Below are positions 41,397 through 48,578 of a stretch of 64,000 bases of DNA, in pieces. Each line of letters begins with the position of its first letter. The first letter of the stretch is position 1. Made by a program: the position numbers and the translations under genes. Below the pieces are notes generated by a model, which saw only the letters and a list, made by a program, of their open reading frames with translations, searched no databases and was not told the DNA's origin. The stretch is taken from positions 290,226 through 354,225 of the forward strand of contig NZ_MUGW01000002.1 in NCBI RefSeq assembly GCF_002217285.1, written 5' to 3'. This DNA comes from Flavobacterium hercynium. GTDB lineage: Bacteria; Bacteroidota; Bacteroidia; Flavobacteriales; Flavobacteriaceae.

Positions 41397-41681
41397 ATGA
41401 TCGAACAAATTTCATGTGCGCTTCACGGCACAAAAGATATGTCTTTTGCGTGCATACATATTGCAATGGCTATAGATGAAAAAGAAAAAGTCGGTTTCTT
41501 TTATTCAGAAGCTGAGGAGGATCTTCCGCAAATTGCATGGTGTGGCGACTGCGAGCAATGGCTTTTGGATAATGGCGAAGAATGGACAGACACTTTTCAA
41601 ACACTTGCTGATTTCAAAATGTTATGTGCGGATTGTTTTGATGAAGCAAAAAATAACGAATCAGAAATTCATATCAGATAA
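41397..41681 (+). CDS. Small hypothetical protein with Cys pairs
   Basis: A 94-residue protein, unrecognised. It is acidic and has two CxxC pairs, WCGDCEQW (about residue 39) and LCADCFDEA (about residue 74), plus a CxxH near the N-terminus (SCALHG) and CIH. This is the pattern of a small zinc-binding fold. I chose the ATG at 41397, which follows an A-rich segment; a TTG ten codons upstream is less likely. A -7 match, TATTTTTG, is at 41354-41361. The WG-repeat gene follows 11 bases later and may be co-transcribed. Confidence 0.7.
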   Translation: MIEQISCALHGTKDMSFACIHIAMAIDEKEKVGFFYSEAEEDLPQIAWCGDCEQWLLDNGEEWTDTFQTLADFKMLCADCFDEAKNNESEIHIR

Positions 41682-41692
41682 ATTCAATTCTC

Positions 41693-42778
41693 ATGAAAAA
41701 AATATTTTTCCTTTTTACATTTCTTATCCTGAATTCTTCGGTATTTGCGCAGCATGATGATGCATGGATTGCCTTTTGGAACAAAGACACCACGCTTATC
41801 GGGTTTAAAGATAAAAATGGCGTGATCAAAATAGAGCCTAAATTTATGGGTTTTACAACCGCACGAAAATTTGAAAGTATTATAGCGGTTACAGAGGAAA
41901 AAAATAACAAATGGGACAACTACTATCTAACCAAACAAGGAAAAATAGTGGGACGTGACAGTTTGTATACTTTTGACAATGGTCCTGATTCTGAAAATGA
42001 AGGTTTCATTAGATTTCGTGATCCAAAAACGGATAAAATGGGATTTTTTAATGGCGAAGGAAAAATTGTAATTCCTGCTGAATACAGCAATTTGTCTAAA
42101 GTACAAAACGGAATGATTGTCGCGCTGAAAGGCGCTGAAAAAGTAATGGCCGGATTTGATGGTCACTTTAGCTGGGCGGGTGGCAAAGATTATCTGATTG
42201 ACACTCAAAACAAAATTCTAATTGAAAATTTTGAATACAATGACCAGCTGAATTTTTATTCGCTTCAAAAAAGTAAAGAGCCCACCAAAGACGAAATAAG
42301 AGATAATTTTCGTAGTGTTGATGGCGAATATTATTCGTTTATAAATTTTGATAAAGAGTTTAATCATTGGTTAAAAAACACTATCCTTACTGATTTATCC
42401 AAAGCTAATTTAGAGAAACATGCGATGAATACTATAACGTATTGGAAAGAACCGGATGGCTGGATAAATGCGCCTAAAACAAAATTTATTCATCAGAATT
42501 ACACTTATTTAAAACAGAAATTGCAAGAACTTAAAAACCCAAAATGTGATTATTTTGTATCAACTGATGGTTTAAATCAGTTTATTTTTGAATCTAGCGA
42601 ATATGATTTTTATTTCAACAATTCCAACGAATCTATCGAGTGGAAATATCCTGTGAAGAATATTGTAATTAATCCGAAAAACAAATCGGAACTTAAACAA
42701 GATCATATTCAGTTTTTGAGAACAGATGATGGTTATAAACTGCTTTGTGTGTCGGCTCAAAAAGACAATCTTAAATAG
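41693..42778 (+). CDS. Secreted WG-repeat-like protein
   Basis: A 361-residue protein with a Sec signal peptide (MKKIFFLFTFLILNSSVFAQ). Residues 30-190 show repeats of the WG type (LIGFKDKNGVIKIEPKF, KMGFFNGEGKIVIPAEY, KDYLIDTQNKILIENF), beta-hairpin units that read GFxDxxGKxxIxPxY in other bacteria. The C-terminal 170 residues are not recognised. The repeats probably mediate binding in the periplasm or outside the cell. Partner unknown. Confidence 0.8.
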   Translation: MKKIFFLFTFLILNSSVFAQHDDAWIAFWNKDTTLIGFKDKNGVIKIEPKFMGFTTARKFESIIAVTEEKNNKWDNYYLTKQGKIVGRDSLYTFDNGPDSENEGFIRFRDPKTDKMGFFNGEGKIVIPAEYSNLSKVQNGMIVALKGAEKVMAGFDGHFSWAGGKDYLIDTQNKILIENFEYNDQLNFYSLQKSKEPTKDEIRDNFRSVDGEYYSFINFDKEFNHWLKNTILTDLSKANLEKHAMNTITYWKEPDGWINAPKTKFIHQNYTYLKQKLQELKNPKCDYFVSTDGLNQFIFESSEYDFYFNNSNESIEWKYPVKNIVINPKNKSELKQDHIQFLRTDDGYKLLCVSAQKDNLK

Positions 42779-42830
42779 TTATTTTTCGCTTTAAAGCGTA
42801 ACTTTAGGGCAACTTTGCAAAACGTTTCTC

Positions 42831-43163
42831 ATGAAAAACTTTCTGTTTTTATTCTTTGCCATAATTTTCGAAATCATAGCGACTTCGGCATTAAAAAAGT
42901 CTGAAGAATTCACCAAACTAATTCCGAGTATTATTACCATTATTGGATATTGTGGTGCTTTTTACTTTTTAAGTTTCGCGATCAGAACCATTCCGGTTGG
43001 AATTGCATACGCAATTTGGTCGGGTGTTGGTATTGTATTAATCACGATTATTGGCGCCGTGTTCTTTAAACAAATTCCCGATTTACCTGCCATAATTGGT
43101 TTAGCCTTAATTATAGTTGGCGTTATTGTAATTAATGTTTTTTCTAAAACTACAGCGCATTAA
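42831..43163 (+). CDS. Small multidrug resistance (SMR) family transporter
   Basis: A 110-residue, four-helix protein of the EmrE/SugE family. The essential membrane Glu is E14 in IIFEIIATSALKKSEEF. The pattern TIPVGIAYAIWSGVGIVLITIIG is the family signature in helix 3. SMR proteins work as dimers exchanging protons for cationic drugs or guanidinium. Substrate cannot be predicted; the gene lies alone before a repeat. Confidence 0.93.
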   Translation: MKNFLFLFFAIIFEIIATSALKKSEEFTKLIPSIITIIGYCGAFYFLSFAIRTIPVGIAYAIWSGVGIVLITIIGAVFFKQIPDLPAIIGLALIIVGVIVINVFSKTTAH

Positions 43164-43166
43164 AAT

Positions 43167-43223
43167 GTTTCAGGTTTAAAGTTTCAAGTTTTGCAGCAAC
43201 GTGAAACCTGAAACTTGAAACAA
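43167..43223. repeat. GTTTCAAG-word inverted repeat after the SMR gene
   Basis: The left arm (43167-43192) is GTTTCAGGTTTAAAGTTTCA and the next few bases. The right arm (43202-43223) is GAAACCTGAAACTTGAAAC. The 19-base string TTTCAGGTTTAAAGTTTCA also occurs exactly at 17389-17407, after tag. Confidence 0.65.
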
Positions 43224-43314
43224 CAAAAACAAAGGAAACAAAGAAAACACCGCAAGTTTCGGATTTTATGCCTGCAGAAACCTATCGATATTTGCATTAT
43301 AAAATGAATCGAAA

Positions 43315-44163
43315 ATGAACACACAGGAAAACATCAATTACAATCGTATTGCTGCTGCTATCGATTATATCAAAGTAAATTTTAAAGAACAGCCCAATCT
43401 GGATCAGGTTGCTGAGGAGGTGCATTTGAGTCCGTTTCATTTTCAGCGATTGTTTACGGATTGGGCAGGAACGAGTCCGAAGAAATTTTTGCAATACATT
43501 AGCGTCGAACACGCGAAACGAATTCTAAAAGAAAATCAAGACACTCCTTTATTTGATGTTGCTTTTGATACCGGACTTTCGGGAACAAGCCGTTTGCATG
43601 ATTTGTTTGTGAATATCGAAGGCATGACACCGGCAGAATACAAAAACGGAGGTAGAAACTTAGCTATAAATTTTAGCTTTGCTGAAAGTCCGTTTGGGAA
43701 CATAATTGTAGCTTCTACTTCGAAAGGTGTTTGTTTTATGGCTTTCGCCGAAGAAGAAGCAATTGGCCTACAGGAACTAAAAAACAAGTTTCCGAATGCT
43801 TCCCTCACGAGAAAATTAGATTTAGTACAGCAAAATGCCTTGTTCATTTTTCAGAATGACTGGAGCAAATTAGCCGAAGTAAAACTACATTTAAAGGGAA
43901 CTGATTTCCAATTGAAAGTTTGGGAAACTTTGCTTAAAATACCAATGGGACAATTGTCGACTTATGGCGCAATTGCGCAGCAAATAGAAAAACCAAAAGC
44001 TTCAAGAGCTGTAGGAACTGCGATTGGGAGTAATCCTGTGGCGTTCCTGATTCCGTGTCATCGTGTTATTCAGTCTTCCGGAACTTTTGGCGGTTATATG
44101 TGGGGCAATACGCGAAAGACCGCTATTATTGGCTGGGAAGGTGCGCAATGTGACGAAAAATAA
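43315..44163 (+). CDS. AraC-type DNA-binding domain fused to O6-methylguanine-DNA methyltransferase
   Basis: A 282-residue fusion. The N-terminal 110 residues hold an AraC-type double helix-turn-helix (LDQVAEEVHLSPFHFQRLFTDWAGTSPKKFLQYISVEHAKRIL in pieces). The rest is an Ogt/Ada methyltransferase with the acceptor Cys near residue 247 in IPCHRVIQSSG, preceded by LKVWETLLKIPMGQLSTYGAIA. It is Ada without the N-terminal zinc/methylphosphotriester domain, so it can repair O6-methylguanine, but how it would sense alkylation is unclear. The next gene is alkB, 22 bases downstream, so it is probably an alkylation-damage operon. Confidence 0.93.
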   Translation: MNTQENINYNRIAAAIDYIKVNFKEQPNLDQVAEEVHLSPFHFQRLFTDWAGTSPKKFLQYISVEHAKRILKENQDTPLFDVAFDTGLSGTSRLHDLFVNIEGMTPAEYKNGGRNLAINFSFAESPFGNIIVASTSKGVCFMAFAEEEAIGLQELKNKFPNASLTRKLDLVQQNALFIFQNDWSKLAEVKLHLKGTDFQLKVWETLLKIPMGQLSTYGAIAQQIEKPKASRAVGTAIGSNPVAFLIPCHRVIQSSGTFGGYMWGNTRKTAIIGWEGAQCDEK

Positions 44164-44185
44164 AGCAACTATCAAAAAGAAAAAA

Positions 44186-44794
44186 ATGGATTTATTTAGT
44201 ACTGAAACAAACGAAACTACGAATCTGCTTCCTGAAGGTGGAACGGTAAACTATTATGGTAAATTATTTTCGAGAGAAGATGCGAATCGATATTTTGATG
44301 TTTTGCTTAACGATATCGAATGGAAAAATGATCAGGCTATTATTTTTGGAAAACTAATTTTAACCAAACGAAAAGTAGCGTGGTATGGCGATTCTGATTT
44401 TGAATATACATACTCCAACACCACAAAAAGAGCGTTGCCCTGGACAAAGGAACTTCTGGAATTGAAAGCGGTTATTGAAGAAAAAACAGGCGAAACCTTC
44501 AATTCCTGCCTGCTCAATTTATATCATTCCGGTGATGAAGGAATGGCGTGGCACAGCGATGGCGAGAAAGATTTAAAAAAAGATGGTGCTATTGGTTCTG
44601 TGAGTTTTGGAGCTGAACGCAAGTTTGCTTTTAAACATAAAGAAACGAAGGAAACGGTTTCTCTAATTTTAGAACACGGAAGTCTTCTGGTTATGAAAGA
44701 CACTACACAAACGAATTGGCTTCATCGTTTACCGCCTACCAAAACGGTTTTTAAACCACGCGTGAATCTGACTTTTCGAACAATTGTGAAATAA
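44186..44794 (+). CDS. AlkB-like 2-oxoglutarate/Fe(II) dioxygenase
   Basis: A 202-residue dioxygenase that removes methyl groups from N1-methyladenine or N3-methylcytosine by oxidation. Iron ligands are H123 and D125 in WHSDGEKD and H180 in WLHRLPP; RVNLTFR near 192 binds 2-oxoglutarate. It resembles the ALKBH2/3 type. I chose the ATG at 44186 (MDLFSTET), preceded by an A/G-rich stretch. Earlier in-frame starts lie inside the upstream coding region. It follows the AraC-Ogt gene and ends two bases from the convergent NUDIX regulator gene. Confidence 0.93.
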   Translation: MDLFSTETNETTNLLPEGGTVNYYGKLFSREDANRYFDVLLNDIEWKNDQAIIFGKLILTKRKVAWYGDSDFEYTYSNTTKRALPWTKELLELKAVIEEKTGETFNSCLLNLYHSGDEGMAWHSDGEKDLKKDGAIGSVSFGAERKFAFKHKETKETVSLILEHGSLLVMKDTTQTNWLHRLPPTKTVFKPRVNLTFRTIVK

Positions 44795-44796
44795 TC

Positions 44797-45552
44797 TTAC
44801 CAGCCCTGATTGAGTCCGTTTTTAAGGACTTCTTCGTACCTGTCCTTATCAAAACTGTACAGATTAGGCGCTTTGTGTGCAACGTTACTTTTCTTTTCGT
44901 CCAGCTTTGTTAAGATTCCGATGTTGGTTATTTTGCGTAAAAAATTGCGCCTGTCGAGTTTTTTATCCAAAATGGTTTCATATAACTTTTGAAGTTCCGG
45001 CATTGTAAATTTTTCGGGAAGTAAATTATATCCTATTGGCATTAAATTCAATTCGATTCGAAGTGTGGCGAGTGCTTTGTCAAGAATTTCTTTGTGATCC
45101 AGAATAAGTTCGGGTACTTCTTTATGATCGATCCATTCTATTTTTTCTTTACTGTTTTCTTTATGCGGAATCGCTTTTAAAAAATCGACTAAAGCATAAT
45201 ATCCAATAGTCACAAAACGTTGGGCAAACCATTTTCCGGCTTCTTTAGGAATTTTATAATATTCTAAAACTAAATCATTAAAATGTTTATCGTTTCGTTT
45301 TACACGTCCAAAAGTAGAAAACTGTCTCAAAAATATACCTTCCATTCCGGTACGATCGTTTAGAACTGTAATAGCAGCAGTATCTATATCCTGTTCCAGC
45401 GGAACAAATCCGCCCGGCAAAGACCATTTCTCTTCGTAGGGCGTTTTTATCAGCAAAACTTTGAGCTGATTGTCATGAAATCCAAAAATAACACAATCGA
45501 TAGAAAGTCCTGGCTGGTAATTTTCGCTATTTTCTATTATTCCCTTCGGCAT
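44797..45552 (-). CDS. NUDIX-fold transcriptional regulator (NrtR/AraR-like)
   Basis: A 251-residue protein with a NUDIX domain (about 15-150) and a C-terminal winged helix (about 160-245, LPEKFTMPELQKLYETILDKKLDRRNFLRKI). The NUDIX box is degenerate: GGFVPLEQDIDTAAITVLNDRTG lacks the REUxEE acids, so it is probably not a hydrolase but an effector sensor, as in NrtR and related Bacteroidota sugar regulators. The effector could be ADP-ribose or a sugar; the neighbours do not decide. A 12-base palindrome in the upstream spacer could be its operator. Confidence 0.9.
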   Translation of the reverse strand: MPKGIIENSENYQPGLSIDCVIFGFHDNQLKVLLIKTPYEEKWSLPGGFVPLEQDIDTAAITVLNDRTGMEGIFLRQFSTFGRVKRNDKHFNDLVLEYYKIPKEAGKWFAQRFVTIGYYALVDFLKAIPHKENSKEKIEWIDHKEVPELILDHKEILDKALATLRIELNLMPIGYNLLPEKFTMPELQKLYETILDKKLDRRNFLRKITNIGILTKLDEKKSNVAHKAPNLYSFDKDRYEEVLKNGLNQGW

Positions 45553-45650
45553 AGTACATCTTCTTAAAACGATATTTTGACTTTCAATTAACCTGCAATG
45601 TAAGTCATTTTTATAAAATAAATTTCACTTTAATTAGCTTGAACGTTAAC

Positions 45651-45662
45651 TTTTGATCAAAA
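45651..45662. promoter_or_regulatory. Palindrome in the divergent spacer upstream of the NUDIX regulator
   Basis: TTTTGATCAAAA is a perfect 12-base palindrome in the 316-base spacer between the NUDIX regulator (minus) and the small plus-strand gene at 45869. The rest of this spacer is AT-rich with no open frame or strong promoter match. An operator role is a guess from position. Confidence 0.3.
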
Positions 45663-45868
45663 TTAGCAAAAAAAACAGTTTTTCGACCTGCATAAATTTT
45701 AGTTAAAATTGAATTTGAATTGAAAAAATAATTACATTGCGTCATAATAACACAGTTAATACAAAAATGTTGTTATGTCGCTATAAAAGAACGAATTAAA
45801 CTACAATTATTAAGTTTGTTTGTAGTTTATTTAATCAAAATGAAAAGTTGAATTTTAATGCAAGAGAC

Positions 45869-46126
45869 ATGATTACCAGTCCAATAAAAAAAATAAATGA
45901 AAAAATTAGAATTAAAATCTGGACTTCATTCGGATTTGTTTCTAAGACGTATCTTTTAGAAGCTTCTCTTAAATATAGTGAAGAACAGGAGCGAATTTTC
46001 AATGAGATGATTGTTGAAACAGAAGCAAAAGATAAAAAAGCAAAACGCGAAGCTTTTGACAAAGCATTGTTTGCTTCGTATAAAGGAATTGGAGCGATGG
46101 ATTTTATAAATACAGTGCTAAAATAA
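45869..46126 (+). CDS. Small hypothetical cytoplasmic protein
   Basis: An 85-residue Lys/Glu-rich, mostly helical protein, unrecognised. It begins MITSPIKKINEKIRIKIWTSFGF and has a charged central helix (KYSEEQERIFNEMIVETEAKDKKAKREAFDKAL). I chose the ATG at 45869; a TTG seven codons upstream is in frame. The opposite strand also has an open frame, but its composition (Ser/Ile/Leu-rich) looks like a shadow. A terminator follows, which supports it being a gene. Confidence 0.6.
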   Translation: MITSPIKKINEKIRIKIWTSFGFVSKTYLLEASLKYSEEQERIFNEMIVETEAKDKKAKREAFDKALFASYKGIGAMDFINTVLK

Positions 46127-46200
46127 TTCAGAAGATTTAAAATACGCATTTATTCAGTACTAATGACTTCCTGTACCTGGGTTGCTCATTAGATTTTTAA

Positions 46201-46235
46201 AAAACCTTGCTCGCCAGCCAGGTTTTTTTATTTTA
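46201..46235 (+). terminator. Terminator after the small hypothetical gene
   Basis: AACCT plus GCT (from 46203) pair with AGC plus AGGTT (to 46224) with one T-C mismatch and a CGCC loop, followed by seven T. Confidence 0.75.
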
Positions 46236-46500
46236 CGGCAGAATGTAATATATCGTTTGTAGATTGAGTTTTAGTTCTGAAACTTTTTAATCACAACTTT
46301 TTAACATTCAATTAATTATATTTTTCATTTTCAATAATAACCTACTTTTTTAAAAAATAATTGTTCATGTCGTTAAAAAAACAGAATTTTAATACCAAAA
46401 AACTGACCTCATAAAACCTTCTACTTTTACCTTGCCGCAAAAGTATAAGAGGCATTAGATTGCCAATTTCATACACAATCAAATAACAATCAAATAAATA
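46236..46500 (+). other. AT-rich spacer before the transglutaminase-like gene
   Basis: This 265-base stretch has no open frame of note and no word repeat. The only promoter-like word is TACTTTTA at about 46422-46429, one mismatch from TAnnTTTG. CAATCAAATAACAATCAAATAA directly precedes the ATG as two tandem CAATCAAATAA units. Confidence 0.4.
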
Positions 46501-48522
46501 ATGGAGAATATCATCCAACCCGATCATTACAAAATTGATAAACCGGCTTCATGGGCTGCAAATATAGATGACAATCAACTTGTTGAATACATTCAGGAAT
46601 CAGACTTTTCGAGACAGCAAACAGAGGAAGGACGTGATTACTGTTTTTTCTTAGATAAAATATATTACACAAGCGACCAAGAAAACAGTGAATATGCGTG
46701 CATGGCGTATACACTAAATGAACCGTCGAATTTAGAAAGAGCTTCTGTAACCGATGTGGTTGTAGAAGAAAATGAAACTTACATTATACACAGAATTAGT
46801 GTTCTGCGTGAAGGTGTTTTAGTCGATAAAATTGCAGATACTAAAATCAAAGTATTGGATAGCGAAAACCAAAGTGGCGGTGGCGTTTTAAGCAGTAATA
46901 AAAAAATCAATATTACGATAAAAGACTTACGCTTGTATGATGTGCTTATCATGGAAGATTCAAGAGTGAAAGTTTTTACAGAGCGTGACTTCCTTCGCAA
47001 AGAATTTTCAAAGTTTGTCTGGATTAGTCCGGATAGTTATTGGGCGTACGGAAATTATAAATTTACTTTTTTTAATGACCGTGAAAAAACCATTGCTTAC
47101 AAGAAAACGTTTTTCAGAGACGAAGAAGAAAATGTATTAGAACCGGAAATTAATTACTTGAAAAAAGGAGAGAAATTCATTATCGACAAACAAAACTACA
47201 TTAACTATGTCGATTCTAATCGCGAAATTTCTTCTTATATCGATTTTGCTACAGAGAGTAACTGGAATGATTTGTCTAATTATATCGCTCCAATTTATGA
47301 CGACATTTTTAGTAAAGCTTCTTTAAAAGACTTTGCTCCTGCTTTAGTTGAAAAACTGGATAATATCAGCAGTAAGGATGAACAATTGCAATTTGCCATA
47401 GATTATGTGCAAAACCACATCAATTATATTTACAATGCTGATGAGATGAACGGTCACAAACCGCAGGAACCTTCTTTGACATACGAAAACAAACAAGGTG
47501 ATTGCAAGGCAAAATCTGTGCTTTTAAAAGTAGTTTTAGATTACATAGGTGTTGACTCTGCTGTTGTACTGGTGAATTTTAATACGGATTATTATATCAA
47601 ATATTATTTACCATCGCTGCTTACTTTTAATCATGTTATTGTAAAAATCAATTATAAAGACGAGACTTATTTTATCGATGCTACGACACGTGATGAATTT
47701 GGATTGATCGAAAATCGCGGTTATATCTTTTTTCAACACTATCTTGAAGTTAAACCAAATCAGGATTTGCAAATAAAGAAACCGCATCGCTTTGCTTATA
47801 ATTGTATTGATGAAAAATCGGAATTGAAGGTTCAAAACAACATTGGTGAACTTACGTCGATTACTACTTACAAAGGAAATCGCGCGAATTACATGCGCAA
47901 GTACTTTAAAAACAATAATAAAAGAGAAATCATTGACAGCTGGAATAGTTATTATTTCTACACGCTAAATTACAACAATGACAGAAACGGAACTGATGTA
48001 AGAAGCATTTTTAAAGATGCTAAAATCGAAATTATAAGTGATAACAAACAATTAAACGAATATACGATTCAGTATAAATCGACGATTGAAAATCCTTATT
48101 TTACAGATAGCGAAAAGAATCGTTTCCTGATGTATTTTGACCGAAATCTGATTAAAAACAATGCTCGCGATTTTATGCACAAAGACATTTTGTTCTGGCA
48201 TAACTTCGACAATGAAAAATATGAGTTTACGTTATCGACAGATCTAAAAATAGATACAGACGAAAAATTCACAGTACAGGAATGCACGATCAACAATCCT
48301 TATTTTGATTTTACAAGCCGTAAAAAAATTACCAAAAATAGCGGAACAATTTTTATCGATTACAAACCATTGGTTAACATCGAAATTCCGAATGCTGATT
48401 TTGAAGACTTCAGAAATGCGCATCATACTGTTTCAGACAGTAATTTTGGAATTGGAATTGATATTCTGGAAGAAGGTTTAATGAATCGTCTGAAGTTTAG
48501 TTTCAAGAAATTTATTAAATAA
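46501..48522 (+). CDS. DUF3857/transglutaminase-like protein without a signal peptide
   Basis: A 673-residue protein: an N-terminal DUF3857-type beta region (about 20-270), a transglutaminase-like domain (about 290-400) and a C-terminal beta-rich region. The papain-like triad is in place: C335 (KQGDCKAKSVLL), H378 (LTFNHVIVKI) and D393 (YFIDATTRDEFG). Such proteins are usually exported in Bacteroidota, yet this one starts MENIIQPDHYKIDKPASWAA without a hydrophobic leader. No better upstream start is visible. The reaction (crosslinking or proteolysis) is unknown. It is monocistronic with a strong terminator. Confidence 0.87.
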   Translation: MENIIQPDHYKIDKPASWAANIDDNQLVEYIQESDFSRQQTEEGRDYCFFLDKIYYTSDQENSEYACMAYTLNEPSNLERASVTDVVVEENETYIIHRISVLREGVLVDKIADTKIKVLDSENQSGGGVLSSNKKINITIKDLRLYDVLIMEDSRVKVFTERDFLRKEFSKFVWISPDSYWAYGNYKFTFFNDREKTIAYKKTFFRDEEENVLEPEINYLKKGEKFIIDKQNYINYVDSNREISSYIDFATESNWNDLSNYIAPIYDDIFSKASLKDFAPALVEKLDNISSKDEQLQFAIDYVQNHINYIYNADEMNGHKPQEPSLTYENKQGDCKAKSVLLKVVLDYIGVDSAVVLVNFNTDYYIKYYLPSLLTFNHVIVKINYKDETYFIDATTRDEFGLIENRGYIFFQHYLEVKPNQDLQIKKPHRFAYNCIDEKSELKVQNNIGELTSITTYKGNRANYMRKYFKNNNKREIIDSWNSYYFYTLNYNNDRNGTDVRSIFKDAKIEIISDNKQLNEYTIQYKSTIENPYFTDSEKNRFLMYFDRNLIKNNARDFMHKDILFWHNFDNEKYEFTLSTDLKIDTDEKFTVQECTINNPYFDFTSRKKITKNSGTIFIDYKPLVNIEIPNADFEDFRNAHHTVSDSNFGIGIDILEEGLMNRLKFSFKKFIK

Positions 48523-48528
48523 TAAATA

Positions 48529-48560
48529 CAAAAATGGGGCTTAATTGCCCCATTTTTATT
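48529..48560. terminator. Bidirectional terminator between the transglutaminase-like gene and the PUL
   Basis: AAAATGGGGC (48531-48540) and GCCCCATTTT (48547-48556) form a ten-base stem with a TTAATT loop and A/T runs on both sides. Confidence 0.92.
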
Positions 48561-48578
48561 TTAATCTCTTCTTAAAAA

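Noticed and set aside
44063..44185. Extended AlkB start inside the Ogt gene
   Set aside because: The extra 41 residues are out-of-frame translation of the Ogt coding sequence; MDLF at 44186 has an A/G-rich leader and fits the family.
45835..46149. A 104-residue minus-strand open frame
   Set aside because: Its composition is that of a reversed coding sequence, and it overlaps the better plus-strand gene, which has a following terminator in its own direction.
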